64,000 nucleotides of DNA from Erythrobacter sp. SD-21. GTDB lineage: Bacteria > Pseudomonadota > Alphaproteobacteria > Sphingomonadales > Sphingomonadaceae. Positions 25,528 through 34,173 of the stretch are shown piece by piece (within the stretch, counting starts at the first letter, position 1; each line of letters opens with the position of its first letter). Location: contig NZ_ABCG01000002.1 in assembly GCF_000181515.1 (NCBI RefSeq), positions 475,036-539,035 on the forward strand. Reading direction: 5' to 3'. The notes beneath the pieces are model-generated. The model ran no database searches and had not been told where the DNA came from. It was given only the letters and a program-made list of their open reading frames with translations. The position numbers and the translations under genes are program-made.

Positions 25528-26310
25528 ATGATCGACAGCAAACGCCTCGAATCCATCGTCGCTCACGCCGGCGAGATCGCCCTTGGCCTGTGGCCGGGGG
25601 CGGGCGCCGAACTGCAATCCTGGGAGAAGTCGCCCGGCAGCCCGGTGTGCGAGGCGGACCTCGCGGTGGACGCCTTCCTCAAGCGCGAACTGGGCGCGCT
25701 GTTGCCCTCTGCCGGCTGGCTATCGGAAGAGACCGCCGACGATCCCGCTCGACTCAAGCGGGACCTCATCTGGCTGGTCGATCCGGTCGACGGCACGCGC
25801 GATTTCATCCGCGGGCGCAAGGGCTGGGCGGTTTCGGTCGCGCTGATCAGCAACGGGCGGCCGCTGATCGGTTCGCTTTGCGCCCCGGCGCGCGGCGAGG
25901 TCTGGCACGCGGTGGCGGGGCAGGGCGCGACTCGCAACGGCGAGAAGCTCGCTGCCTCCACGCGCGACGAGTTTGCCGGTGCCCGCGTACCTGCTGCCGA
26001 CCTGATGAAGCAGGACCGGATGCTGACCAAGGTCGACCAGCCCAATTCGATTGCGCTGCGCATCGCCATGGTGGCCGCCGACGAAGCGGATCTCGTGGCG
26101 ACGCTGCGCTGGGGGTTCGAATGGGATATTGCCGCTGCCGGGCTCATCGCGCGCGAAGCGGGGGCAGCGGTGTCGGACAGTTTCGGCCGCAAGCTCGATT
26201 ACAACAAGCGCGACCCGCGTGCCTTCGGCGTGGTCGCCAGTTCCTCTGCCATCCACCAGGCGACGATCGACCATCTGGCCGAGCGCGCGGCAAAGGTCTC
26301 TGCCCAATAA
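25528..26310 (+). CDS. cysQ: Inositol-monophosphatase-family phosphatase, probable 3'(2'),5'-bisphosphate nucleotidase CysQ
   Basis: Magnesium-dependent phosphatase of 260 residues. Metal-ligand motifs are present in order: [32 protein letters not shown], and the C-terminal [15 protein letters not shown]. The sequence around DPVDGTRDF fits CysQ, which removes the 3'-phosphate of PAP made in sulfate assimilation, better than inositol or histidinol phosphatases, but the substrate is inferred. The start is the ATG at 25528, as the upstream in-frame ATG at 25486 adds an unrelated leader. Confidence 0.82.
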   Translation: MIDSKRLESIVAHAGEIALGLWPGAGAELQSWEKSPGSPVCEADLAVDAFLKRELGALLPSAGWLSEETADDPARLKRDLIWLVDPVDGTRDFIRGRKGWAVSVALISNGRPLIGSLCAPARGEVWHAVAGQGATRNGEKLAASTRDEFAGARVPAADLMKQDRMLTKVDQPNSIALRIAMVAADEADLVATLRWGFEWDIAAAGLIAREAGAAVSDSFGRKLDYNKRDPRAFGVVASSSAIHQATIDHLAERAAKVSAQ

Positions 26311-26342
26311 AAAGGGCCGGGCTTGCGCCCGACCCTTCTTCT
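26310..26342. terminator. Bidirectional terminator between cysQ and the OmpA-like gene
   Basis: An 11-bp stem (arms AAGGGCCGGGC and GCCCGACCCTT, one mismatch, loop TTGC). On the minus strand it is followed by TTTTTATT, a strong terminator for the OmpA-like gene; on the plus strand TTCTTCT follows the cysQ stop. Confidence 0.85.
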
Positions 26343-26376
26343 GTGACAGTCCCGAGGAACTCTCTCGCGAGGTAAC

Positions 26377-27075
26377 CTATTGGTTTGCCTGCGCTGCTTC
26401 CACATCCTGCTGGTCGAACGGGATGATCTTGATTTCGACGCGGCGGTTCATCGGCTCGTTCACGCCATCGGCGGTTTTCACCTTGAGGTGTTCATACTGC
26501 TCGCCATAACCTTGCCAACGAATGCGCGAAGAGCTGACACCGCGGCTGATCAGGTAGTTGGCAACCGCCTGTGCGCGCTGTTCGGACAGGCGCTGGTTGA
26601 GCGAATCCGAGCCGGTCGTATCGGTATAGCCATACACGTCGATAAGGCTGTTGGGATACTGCACGAGGTTCGCTGCAACGTTGTCGAGCGTGTTGCGAAA
26701 AGCCGAGTTGATCGTGGCGCTGCCAGTGGCGAAGGTTACGCCATCCGGCAGGTTGACGAGAATCGCGTTGCCGCCATCAGTTTCGCTCACATCGATGCCC
26801 GAACCGGCGGTCTGTTCTTCCAGTTCTTTGATCTGCTGGTCCATGCGGTAGCCGACATAGCCGCCTGCCGCGCCGCCGGCAGCGGCGCCGATGATGCGTC
26901 CGGTCTTGCCGCCGATAACGCCGCCGAGCAGGCCGCCGGCAACCGCGCCGCCGACACCGCCAAGGACGGTACGCGAAACCTTGCGCTCACCGGTGTTGGG
27001 GTCCGTCACACAGGCGGAGGTGCCCAGAAGGGCGATCGAGGAGAGGCCTGCGAGGAAAAAGCGTGATTTTTTCAT
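26377..27075 (-). CDS. OmpA-family outer membrane lipoprotein
   Basis: The 232-residue protein has a lipoprotein signal with lipobox LGTSAC, then a Gly-rich glycine-zipper segment (VLGGVGGAVAGGLLGGVIGGKTGRIIGAAAGGAAGGYVGYRMDQQ), and a C-terminal OmpA peptidoglycan-binding domain (FATGSATINSAFRNTLDNVA, DVYGYTDTTGSDSLNQRLSEQRA, MNRRVEIKI). The mix of glycine zipper and OmpA domain is that of YiaD-type proteins. The frame is open far upstream but the signal peptide fixes the start at 27075. Confidence 0.9.
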   Translation of the reverse strand: MKKSRFFLAGLSSIALLGTSACVTDPNTGERKVSRTVLGGVGGAVAGGLLGGVIGGKTGRIIGAAAGGAAGGYVGYRMDQQIKELEEQTAGSGIDVSETDGGNAILVNLPDGVTFATGSATINSAFRNTLDNVAANLVQYPNSLIDVYGYTDTTGSDSLNQRLSEQRAQAVANYLISRGVSSSRIRWQGYGEQYEHLKVKTADGVNEPMNRRVEIKIIPFDQQDVEAAQANQ

Positions 27076-27246
27076 ATGTTCTGTTCCCTTTTGTCGAGCC
27101 GGGTTTTGGCGGAGCGCTCCAGCCCCTCCCATGCCCGGTTGCGGTGGGACGCACCCACCGGCGTCTCTAGAAGGGTCAAACCACTCAAAGCACGCAGTGT
27201 TCCGAGAGACGCTGGCAGAGCCTGTCTTTTGTGCTAGCGGGGGTGC

Positions 27247-28572
27247 GTGACACCCTTTCCCTGGACCGACCTTCTCATCATCGCCGGGCTGATCCTGCTC
27301 AACGGCATCTTTGCCATGAGCGAGCTCGCCATCGTTTCCGCGCGCACCGGGCGGCTGCGTTCGGCTGCCAACCAGGGGAGCTCCGGCGCGAAGACCGCGA
27401 TCGACCTTGCCGCGGACCCCGGAAAATTCCTCTCGACCGTGCAGATCGGCATCACGCTGGTGGGGATCATTGCCGGCGCCTATTCGGGCGCGAGCCTTGG
27501 CGGGCCGGTGGGCGAGCGGCTTGAAGCCATGGGCGTGCCGTCCGACTGGGCCGACCAGGCGGGCTTTGCGCTGGTGATCGCGCTCACAACCTATTTCAGC
27601 CTCGTGGTGGGCGAGCTCGTGCCCAAGCAGGTCGCCCTGCGCGCTGCCGTGCCCATCGCCATCGCCATGTCGCGCGCCATGGCGCTGCTCGCCAAGGTCG
27701 CCGCGCCGCTGGTGTGGCTGCTCGATGCGTCCTCGGGCGCGCTTATCCGCCTGCTGGGCGTGAAGCCCGCCGGTCAGAGCGCCGTGACGGCTGAAGAACT
27801 CCACATGCTTTTTGCCGAAGCTACCCGGACAGGCATCATTGAAACCGAGCAGCACCAGATGCTCGCCGGTGTCGTGCGGCTAGCCCAGCGCCCCGTGCGC
27901 GAAGTGATGACGCCGCGCACCGATCTCGACTGGATCGACGTCAACGCCGACGAAGAGGCGATTCGCGCGCTGCTCGACGAAAGCCCTCACTCTGTGTGGC
28001 CGGTGGCGGACGGCACGCCCGACAAGGTGATGGGCCTCGTGCGCGTCCGTGAGGTCCTGGGCGCTCTGCTGGCGGGCGAAGGCATCCGGCTCGAAGAGCT
28101 GATGACAAAGGCCGAGGTCGTCCCCGACCAGCTCGACGCGGTCGATGCCCTGCGTGTGCTGCAGCAGGCCGACATCGCCATGGCGATGGTGCACGACGAA
28201 TACGGACATCTCGACGGTATCGTCACCCCGGTCGACCTGCTCACCGCGCTGGTGGGCGATTTCGCCAGCGACCAGGACCCGGACGACACGCCCGGTATCG
28301 TCGAGCGCGACGACGGCTCGCTGCTGGTTGCGGGATCACTCAGCGCCGATGCGCTCGCCGACCGTCTGAGGCTCGATTACGGCGACGACCGCGAATTCGC
28401 GACCGTGGCGGGATATTGCCTCGCCGTGCTCAGGAAGCTCCCCGCCGAGGGCGAATGGTTCGAGGAACAGGGCTGGCGCTTCGAAGTGATCGACCTCGAC
28501 GAACGCCGCATCGACAAGGTGCTTGTAAGCGCGGTCGGACCAGCGAAGGACGAGGACGTCTCGGGGGACTGA
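27247..28572 (+). CDS. CNNM/CBS-domain membrane protein (hemolysin C / CorC-like family)
   Basis: A 441-residue protein: an N-terminal CNNM (DUF21) membrane domain with about four helices (LLIIAGLILLNGIFAMSELAI onward), a pair of CBS domains (REVMTPRTDLDWIDVNADE and MTKAEVVPDQLDAVDALRVL with EYGHLDGIVTPVDLL), and a C-terminal CorC_HlyC domain (DGSLLVAGSLSADALADRL). The family acts in Mg2+/Co2+ export or ion homeostasis. The start is a GTG at 27247 just after GGGGG. Confidence 0.9.
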   Translation: MTPFPWTDLLIIAGLILLNGIFAMSELAIVSARTGRLRSAANQGSSGAKTAIDLAADPGKFLSTVQIGITLVGIIAGAYSGASLGGPVGERLEAMGVPSDWADQAGFALVIALTTYFSLVVGELVPKQVALRAAVPIAIAMSRAMALLAKVAAPLVWLLDASSGALIRLLGVKPAGQSAVTAEELHMLFAEATRTGIIETEQHQMLAGVVRLAQRPVREVMTPRTDLDWIDVNADEEAIRALLDESPHSVWPVADGTPDKVMGLVRVREVLGALLAGEGIRLEELMTKAEVVPDQLDAVDALRVLQQADIAMAMVHDEYGHLDGIVTPVDLLTALVGDFASDQDPDDTPGIVERDDGSLLVAGSLSADALADRLRLDYGDDREFATVAGYCLAVLRKLPAEGEWFEEQGWRFEVIDLDERRIDKVLVSAVGPAKDEDVSGD

Positions 28573-28609
28573 GGCGCGGGGGTTTTTTGTTTGCGCGGTT
28601 TTTTGTGTT

Positions 28610-28695
28610 TCGAACCGACCTCCGTCGGTTCGTCCTCGCTAGATGTGCGGCAAGCCGCACCCGCTGCGGGCGGGCGGTCGCCCTTGCGGTCGCCT
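28610..28695 (+). repeat. Dispersed intergenic repeat, copy 2, with hairpin
   Basis: Opens with the perfect hairpin CGAACCGAC-CTCC-GTCGGTTCG (28611-28632), then GTCCTCGCTAGA, then CCGCTGCGGGCGGGCGGTCGCCCTTGCGG split over 28661-28688. Lies in the 317-base gap between the converging CNNM and DUF3035 genes; T-rich runs (GGTTTTTTG) lie just upstream. That gap contains nothing else recognisable except copy 3. Confidence 0.65.
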
Positions 28696-28731
28696 AGTCG
28701 CCGACCGTATCAGCGCAAAATAGCTAGGGCG

Positions 28732-28812
28732 GTTCTTGGTCGCGGCAGCCAAAGCGCGACCGCGCGCCGCCGCTTATGCGGCGAAGCCAAGCGACGCGGA
28801 CGCGTCGTGCCC
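28732..28812 (-). repeat. Dispersed intergenic repeat, copy 3 (inverted relative to copy 2)
   Basis: GGTCGCGGCAGCCAAAGCGCGAC at 28739-28761 matches GGTCACGGCAGTCAAAGGGCGAC at 24108-24130 with few differences, so this is an inverted, more diverged partner of copy 2. The rest of the copy is poorly conserved. Confidence 0.5.
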
Positions 28813-28889
28813 GGCGTTTGAGGGCGCAAGCAAAAAACTGGGAAGCCGCGAGGGCCGCAGGTAAAATACCTACGCCCTAGCGCTCGAAA

Positions 28890-29300
28890 TTATCCCGGGA
28901 TCACGGCCTGCGCAGTAGCACCGTCGCCTTCGGGGGCGGCGATGATGTCGCGGGTCACGCGGCCCTTGGCGACCGTGTTGGTGCCTTCCGAGCCGACCTG
29001 GCTGCGGATGCCGGGTTCGGCCACGCCGGCGCGGTCGAGCGCGCTGGTTTCCACCGTGCTACGCTGGGCCGGACCGCCGAAAAGCGCTTCGAGCGTCTGC
29101 TCGGCTGCCGAACCTTCGGCCGGGCGCGGCGCACCCGGAGCGGGCGGCACGAGGTTGAAATCGGGCGGGACCACCAGCGGCGCCTGGCGCTGCACGGCAA
29201 ACTCGTCCGGACGGTCACGGTCGAGGAAACCGCCGCCGCCACAGGCTGCGAGCAGGCTCGAAGTGGCGCCGAGAAGGGCGATACGGGCGATGGTGTTCAT
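28890..29300 (-). CDS. DUF3035 lipoprotein (BamF-like)
   Basis: The 136-residue protein starts with a lipoprotein signal (ALLGATSSLLAAC) and carries the DUF3035 signature RPDEFAVQRQAPLVVPPDFNL. That motif is shared with the BamC/BamF component of the outer-membrane protein assembly machine of Alphaproteobacteria. The rest is Ala/Pro/Gly-rich and probably disordered. The start overlaps the lspA stop as ATGA, so it sits behind the enzyme that processes its own signal peptide. Confidence 0.85.
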   Translation of the reverse strand: MNTIARIALLGATSSLLAACGGGGFLDRDRPDEFAVQRQAPLVVPPDFNLVPPAPGAPRPAEGSAAEQTLEALFGGPAQRSTVETSALDRAGVAEPGIRSQVGSEGTNTVAKGRVTRDIIAAPEGDGATAQAVIPG

Positions 29301-29845
29301 TGCGTATTCTCCGCGGCGTCTGCCGGCTTGCCTTGCATGAGATCGTCGACCTCGTCTTCCTCCTTGTCGCGCATGAAGAAGGCGCGGGCAAGGATAATGA
29401 GGACGCCGATGGTGATAGCGGCATCGGCGACGTTGAAAATGAGGAAGGGGCGGAAATCCCCGAAATGCAGGTCGGCGTAGTCGATGACATAGCCGAGCTC
29501 GTAGCGGTCCTTGATATTGCCCAGCGCGCCGCCGAGGATCATCGACAGGCCGAGGATGTCGCCGAAAGCCTTCTCGCGGAACATCCAGATGGTGACGACC
29601 AGCGCGATCAGCGCGGTCACGCCGACGAGGATCCAGCGTGATTCGAAGCTGTCGGCCTCGAACATGCCCATCGAAACGCCGAAATTCTGCGTCCAGCGCA
29701 AGTCGAAGAAGGGCAGCAGTTCGATCACGCGGACCTGCCGCAATTGCAGCGGTGCGACCATCAGCCATTTGACCCACTGGTCGACCGCATAGATCGCAAA
29801 GGCGATGACGACGCCGATCAGGCGCAGTTTCAGGAGCGGGTTCAT
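29297..29845 (-). CDS. lspA: Lipoprotein signal peptidase
   Basis: Aspartyl protease that cleaves prolipoprotein signal peptides. The 182-residue protein has four membrane segments and the two catalytic aspartate regions, GNIKDRYELGYVIDY and FNVADAAITIGVLIIL. Its C-terminal tail is acidic and longer than in E. coli. It overlaps ileS upstream and the BamF-like lipoprotein gene downstream; ileS-lspA pairing is common in bacteria. Confidence 0.95.
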   Translation of the reverse strand: MNPLLKLRLIGVVIAFAIYAVDQWVKWLMVAPLQLRQVRVIELLPFFDLRWTQNFGVSMGMFEADSFESRWILVGVTALIALVVTIWMFREKAFGDILGLSMILGGALGNIKDRYELGYVIDYADLHFGDFRPFLIFNVADAAITIGVLIILARAFFMRDKEEDEVDDLMQGKPADAAENTQ

Positions 29846-32748
29846 TCAGCTGCGTCCAGTTGGGCGACGACCGTTTCGCAGCGGTCGCAAAGCGCGCCGT
29901 CTTCCGCAACGGAAGGCAGCAGGCGCCAGCAGCGGCCGCATTTGTTTTCGTCGGTGCGCGAAACAGTCACCTCGTCGCTCTGCCCACGCGTGACTGACGC
30001 GGTGATGAACAGTTCGGCGAGATCCTCGTCGGTAAAGCCTTCGGGCACGGCGCTGGCCGGGACCACCACATCGGCCTCTAGGCTGGAGCGGATGGTCTTG
30101 TCGCGGCGCAGCGGCTCTATCGCCTCGGTCACACGTTCGCGCAGCGCCCGCAGCTTGTCCCAGCGCGCGCCGTCGGCAGAGACGCCCGGCACCGGCGGCC
30201 AGTCGAGCAGGTGGACGCTGCCACCTTCGGGATAGCGCGTGGTCCAGACCTCTTCCGCCGTGAACACCAGCACCGGCGCGGCGTAGCGCACCAGCGCGTG
30301 GAACAGGAGGTCGAGTACGGTGCGATAGGCGTTGCGGCGCGTCGAATCCGGGCCGTCGCAATAGAGCGTGTCCTTGCGGATATCGAAGTAGAAGGCTGAG
30401 AGGTCCTCGTTGCAAAAATCGACCAGCAGGCGCGTGTAGGTGTTGAAGTCGTACTCTTCGAGCGCCTTCTTCAGCTTGCCGTCGAGGTCCGCCAGCAGTG
30501 CGAGGATGTAGACTTCCAGCTCGGGAATCTCGCCCGCATCGCCCATGTCGCCGACGAAACCGTCAAGCGCGCCAAGGAGGTAGCGGAAGGTGTTGCGCAG
30601 GCGGCGGTACTGGTCGCCCACGCCTTTCAGGATCTCGTCGCCGATGCGGTGGTCTTCGGTGAAGTCGACGGAGAGCGCCCAGAGGCGGATGATGTCCGCG
30701 CCGTACTGTTCCATGACCTTGAGTGGGTCGATGGTATTGCCGAGGCTCTTCGACATCTTCTTGCCGTCGCTCGCCATGGTGAAGCCGTGGGTCAGCACCG
30801 CGTCATAGGGCGCGCGGCCGCGGGTGGCGGAGCTTTCGAGCAGGCTCGACTGGAACCAGCCGCGATGCTGGTCGCTGCCTTCGAGATAGAGGTCGGCGGG
30901 CCAGCGCTGGTCGGGCCAGCGGCCGCCTTCCAATGTAAAGGCGTGGGTGCAGCCCGAATCGAACCAGACATCGAGAATGTCGGTCACCATCTCGAACTCG
31001 TTGGGGTCGTGATCTGCGCCAAGGTATTCGGCCTTGCGGCTCTCGTCCCAGGCATCGACGCCCTGTTCGCGCACGGCTTTGACGACGCGGGCATTGACCG
31101 CAGGGTCCTGCAGATAGGTCCCATCCTGCCGCACGAAGAGCGTGATCGGCACGCCCCATGCGCGCTGGCGCGAAAGTACCCAGTCGGGGCGGCCTTCGAC
31201 CATGGAGCCGATGCGGCGGCGGCCCTTCTCGGGGTAGAATTTCACCCGCTCGATTTCGCGCATGGCGATTTCGCGCAGGGTCGAGTGGTCCTTGCTCGTG
31301 GCCATGGCGACGGCCGCGCCAAAGCCCTCGGGCACGGCCACATCGAAATCGCCCACCTCGAGCGGCTTGTCCATCGGCACGAACCACTGCGGCGTGCAGC
31401 GATAGATGACCTTGGCCTTCGAGCGCCACGAATGCGGGTAGGAGTGCGCGTAGTCGTCGCTGGCCGAAAGCAGCGCGCCCGCTTCGCGCAGATCGCTGCA
31501 AATCGGCCCATCGGGCGAATTGAAGGTCTTGTTGATCACCGCGCGGCGGCGGTCGTCGCTACCGCCGAGCCATTCCCAGTCGTCGCGATAGCGCCCGTCG
31601 CCCAGAACTGCGAAGACCGGCTCGATGCCGTGCTCGCGGCAGAGCAGGAAGTCGTCCTCGCCATGGTCGGGCGACATGTGGACTAGGCCCGTACCGCTGT
31701 CGGTGGTGACGAAATCGCCTGCGAGCAGCGGACGTGGGCGAGCATAGAATCCGCCGAAATGGTGCATCGGGTGGCGCGCGATGGTTTGTCCGCCAACAGA
31801 CTGATCGTCGGTCAGACCGAACATTTCGCCGTCGAAGAGCACGTCGTCGACTTCGTCCTGGATTGAAGGATCGTATTCCAATCCTGCACGTGCGAGAAAC
31901 TCATCACGCAGACTTTCGGCGACGACGAAGCGGCGACCATCGGCGACGCGAAAAACCTCGTACGTGATGTCGGTGCCGAACGATATCGCCTGGTTCACCG
32001 GGATCGTCCACGGTGTAGTCGTCCAGATCACTACCTGAGCGCCGATGAGATTCGGCATCGGGCTTTCCACGATCTCGAAGGCCACGTCGATCTGGGTCGA
32101 GGTGATGTCCTCGTATTCGACCTCGGCTTCGGCCAGCGCGGTTTCCTCGACCGGCGACCACATCACCGGCTTCGATCCTCGATAGAGATTTCCGGCTTCG
32201 GCGAACTTCATCAGCTCGGCAACGATAGTCGCCTCGCTTTCCGGCTGCATGGTCAGGTACGGATCATCGAAATCCGCCATCAGGCCGAGGCGCTTTAACT
32301 GTTCGCGCTGCACGTTCACCCAATGGGCGGCATAGTCGCGGCATTCCTGGCGGAATTCGGCTGCGGGGACGGCCTTCTTATCCTTCTTCTTCTTGCGGTA
32401 CTGTTCCTCGACCTTCCACTCGATCGGGAGGCCGTGGCAATCCCAGCCGGGCACGAAGGGCGCGTCCTTGCCGAGCAGCGTCTGCGAACGCACCACCATG
32501 TCCTTGAGGATACGGTTCAGCGCATGGCCGATATGCATGTCGCCATTGGCGTACGGCGGGCCGTCGTGAAGGATGAACTTCTCGCGGTCCTTGCGGGCCT
32601 CGCGCAGCTCTTCGTAGAGGTTTTCTTCCTGCCAGCGCGCAAGGATCTTCGGCTCCTTCTGGGGGAGGCCGGCCTTCATGGGAAAATCGGTCTTGGGAAG
32701 GAAGACCGTGTCTCTGTAATCGCGAGTGGCGTCTTTGGGTTCAGTCAT
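29842..32748 (-). CDS. ileS: Isoleucyl-tRNA synthetase
   Basis: Class I aminoacyl-tRNA synthetase of 968 residues. It has the HIGH motif (HIGH at residues 72-75), a large editing domain, and the KMSKS motif (GKKMSKSLGN near residue 664). The C-terminal zinc finger shows CGRCWRLLPS and CDRCETVVA. It overlaps ribF by 8 bases upstream and lspA by 4 bases downstream. Bacterial type with full zinc-binding end. Confidence 0.97.
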   Translation of the reverse strand: MTEPKDATRDYRDTVFLPKTDFPMKAGLPQKEPKILARWQEENLYEELREARKDREKFILHDGPPYANGDMHIGHALNRILKDMVVRSQTLLGKDAPFVPGWDCHGLPIEWKVEEQYRKKKKDKKAVPAAEFRQECRDYAAHWVNVQREQLKRLGLMADFDDPYLTMQPESEATIVAELMKFAEAGNLYRGSKPVMWSPVEETALAEAEVEYEDITSTQIDVAFEIVESPMPNLIGAQVVIWTTTPWTIPVNQAISFGTDITYEVFRVADGRRFVVAESLRDEFLARAGLEYDPSIQDEVDDVLFDGEMFGLTDDQSVGGQTIARHPMHHFGGFYARPRPLLAGDFVTTDSGTGLVHMSPDHGEDDFLLCREHGIEPVFAVLGDGRYRDDWEWLGGSDDRRRAVINKTFNSPDGPICSDLREAGALLSASDDYAHSYPHSWRSKAKVIYRCTPQWFVPMDKPLEVGDFDVAVPEGFGAAVAMATSKDHSTLREIAMREIERVKFYPEKGRRRIGSMVEGRPDWVLSRQRAWGVPITLFVRQDGTYLQDPAVNARVVKAVREQGVDAWDESRKAEYLGADHDPNEFEMVTDILDVWFDSGCTHAFTLEGGRWPDQRWPADLYLEGSDQHRGWFQSSLLESSATRGRAPYDAVLTHGFTMASDGKKMSKSLGNTIDPLKVMEQYGADIIRLWALSVDFTEDHRIGDEILKGVGDQYRRLRNTFRYLLGALDGFVGDMGDAGEIPELEVYILALLADLDGKLKKALEEYDFNTYTRLLVDFCNEDLSAFYFDIRKDTLYCDGPDSTRRNAYRTVLDLLFHALVRYAAPVLVFTAEEVWTTRYPEGGSVHLLDWPPVPGVSADGARWDKLRALRERVTEAIEPLRRDKTIRSSLEADVVVPASAVPEGFTDEDLAELFITASVTRGQSDEVTVSRTDENKCGRCWRLLPSVAEDGALCDRCETVVAQLDAAE

Positions 32749-33682
32749 TGCCGCGCGCGCTTAGAAGATGGCGCGCATCAGAGCAATCTTTCTCCATCTG
32801 CGCGGTCAATTCGTCGAGGTGATCGAATTTCGCCTCACCGCGCAGGAAGTGGTGGAAGGCCACTTCTACCTCCTGACCATACAGATCGCCCGAGAAGTCG
32901 AAGAAATAGGGCTCGAGTAATTCCTTGGGTGGCTCGAATTGGGGGCGCACGCCGATATTGGCAGCGCCTTTCAGCTCCTGCCCGGTCGAAAGGATGCGTC
33001 CGGTCACGGCATAGATGCCGTATTTCGGGCGCAGGTAGTGTTCGATCGAGAGGTTGGCTGTGGGATAGCCGATCTCGCGGCCGCGCTTGTCGCCGTGCTG
33101 GACCACGCCGCGAATCGCGAAGGGGCGGGTGAGCAGGCGCGCAGCCTCCTGCGGGTTGCCCTCACGCAGCGCGTCGCGCACGCGGCTGGAGGAGACGGGC
33201 GCGCCGCCGTCCATCACCGGATCGACCGCACGCGCCTCGATGCCGACCTCCTTGCCGAGTTCGACCAGCCGCTCGAAATTGCCGCCGCGCGCCTTGCCGA
33301 AGGTAAAATCGCCGCCGGTCACGACGCCCTTCGCGCCCAGCTTTTCGGCCAACAGCACGCGGACGAAATCCTCCGCCGTGGTCCCAGCCAGTTCGCCGTC
33401 GAAATGGAACACCAGCATCGCGGTCGCTCCCGCGGCGAGATAGAGTTCCTGTCGCTGTTCGAGCGTGGTCAGGCGGAAGGGCGCGGCGTCGGGCTTGAAG
33501 AAGCGCACCGGATGCGGGTCGAAGGTAGCGATGATCGCAGGCCGACCCTCGGCGCGCGCCCAGTCGATCGCTTCCTTCGCCACCGCCTGATGGCCAAGGT
33601 GGAAGCCGTCGAAATTGCCCAGCGCAATGATCGCACCGCGCAGGCTTTCGGGCAACGGATCGCGGTGGTCGAGGAACCTCAC
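32741..33682 (-). CDS. ribF: Bifunctional riboflavin kinase / FAD synthetase
   Basis: Makes FMN and then FAD. The 313-residue protein has the N-terminal adenylyltransferase nucleotide-binding LGNFDGFHLGHQAV (residues 17-30), TFDPHPVRFF and the C-terminal kinase domain (HGDKRGREIGYPTANL, RPKYGIYAVTG, FFDFSGDLYGQEVEVAF). The start overlaps the folA stop as ATGA. Confidence 0.95.
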   Translation of the reverse strand: MRFLDHRDPLPESLRGAIIALGNFDGFHLGHQAVAKEAIDWARAEGRPAIIATFDPHPVRFFKPDAAPFRLTTLEQRQELYLAAGATAMLVFHFDGELAGTTAEDFVRVLLAEKLGAKGVVTGGDFTFGKARGGNFERLVELGKEVGIEARAVDPVMDGGAPVSSSRVRDALREGNPQEAARLLTRPFAIRGVVQHGDKRGREIGYPTANLSIEHYLRPKYGIYAVTGRILSTGQELKGAANIGVRPQFEPPKELLEPYFFDFSGDLYGQEVEVAFHHFLRGEAKFDHLDELTAQMEKDCSDARHLLSARGND

Positions 33683-34173
33683 AGGCTCGCCGCCTCACCG
33701 ACACGCCGATAAGTGTGGAAGCTGTAGGCGGGGGTGTCGCCATCCGCCTCGAAATCCTCGGTCCCCGCCAGATCCCATTCGGGGCCGAGCGGCGGCATAA
33801 AGACATCGCCATCGAAGTCGCGGTGGATTTCGGTCAGCTCGACCTTTTTGGCCAGCGGCATGAAGACATCGAAAATCGCCGCCCCGCCAATGACCGCGAT
33901 GTCGCCCTCGCCCGCCTTGGCGACAGCTTCCCCGACCGAGCGGACCACTTCCGCACCGGTCGAATCCCAGCGTTCCTTGCGGGTGAGCACGATGTGGCGG
34001 CGTCCGGGGAGCAGGCCGGGCAGGCTCTCGAAAGTCTTGCGGCCCATGATCATCGGCTTGCCCATGGTCAGCGCCTTGAAGCGTTTCAAATCGGCGGGAA
34101 GGTGCCACGGCAGGCGCCCCTGCTTGCCGATCGCGCCATTGGCGGCGCGCGCATAGATCAGGAACAGGCTCAT
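33679..34173 (-). CDS. folA: Dihydrofolate reductase
   Basis: NADPH-dependent reduction of dihydrofolate. The 164-residue protein has RAANGAIGKQGRLPWHLPADLKRFK (with catalytic-site Asp in PADL), MGKPMIMGRKTFESL, and GGAAIFDVFMPLAKKVELTEIH. Start is the ATG at 34173, which overlaps the ancestral purK stop as ATGA. Because purK upstream is frame-shifted, the folA frame is now open to the purK start at 35265 (see purK and findings). Confidence 0.95.
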   Translation of the reverse strand: MSLFLIYARAANGAIGKQGRLPWHLPADLKRFKALTMGKPMIMGRKTFESLPGLLPGRRHIVLTRKERWDSTGAEVVRSVGEAVAKAGEGDIAVIGGAAIFDVFMPLAKKVELTEIHRDFDGDVFMPPLGPEWDLAGTEDFEADGDTPAYSFHTYRRVGEAASL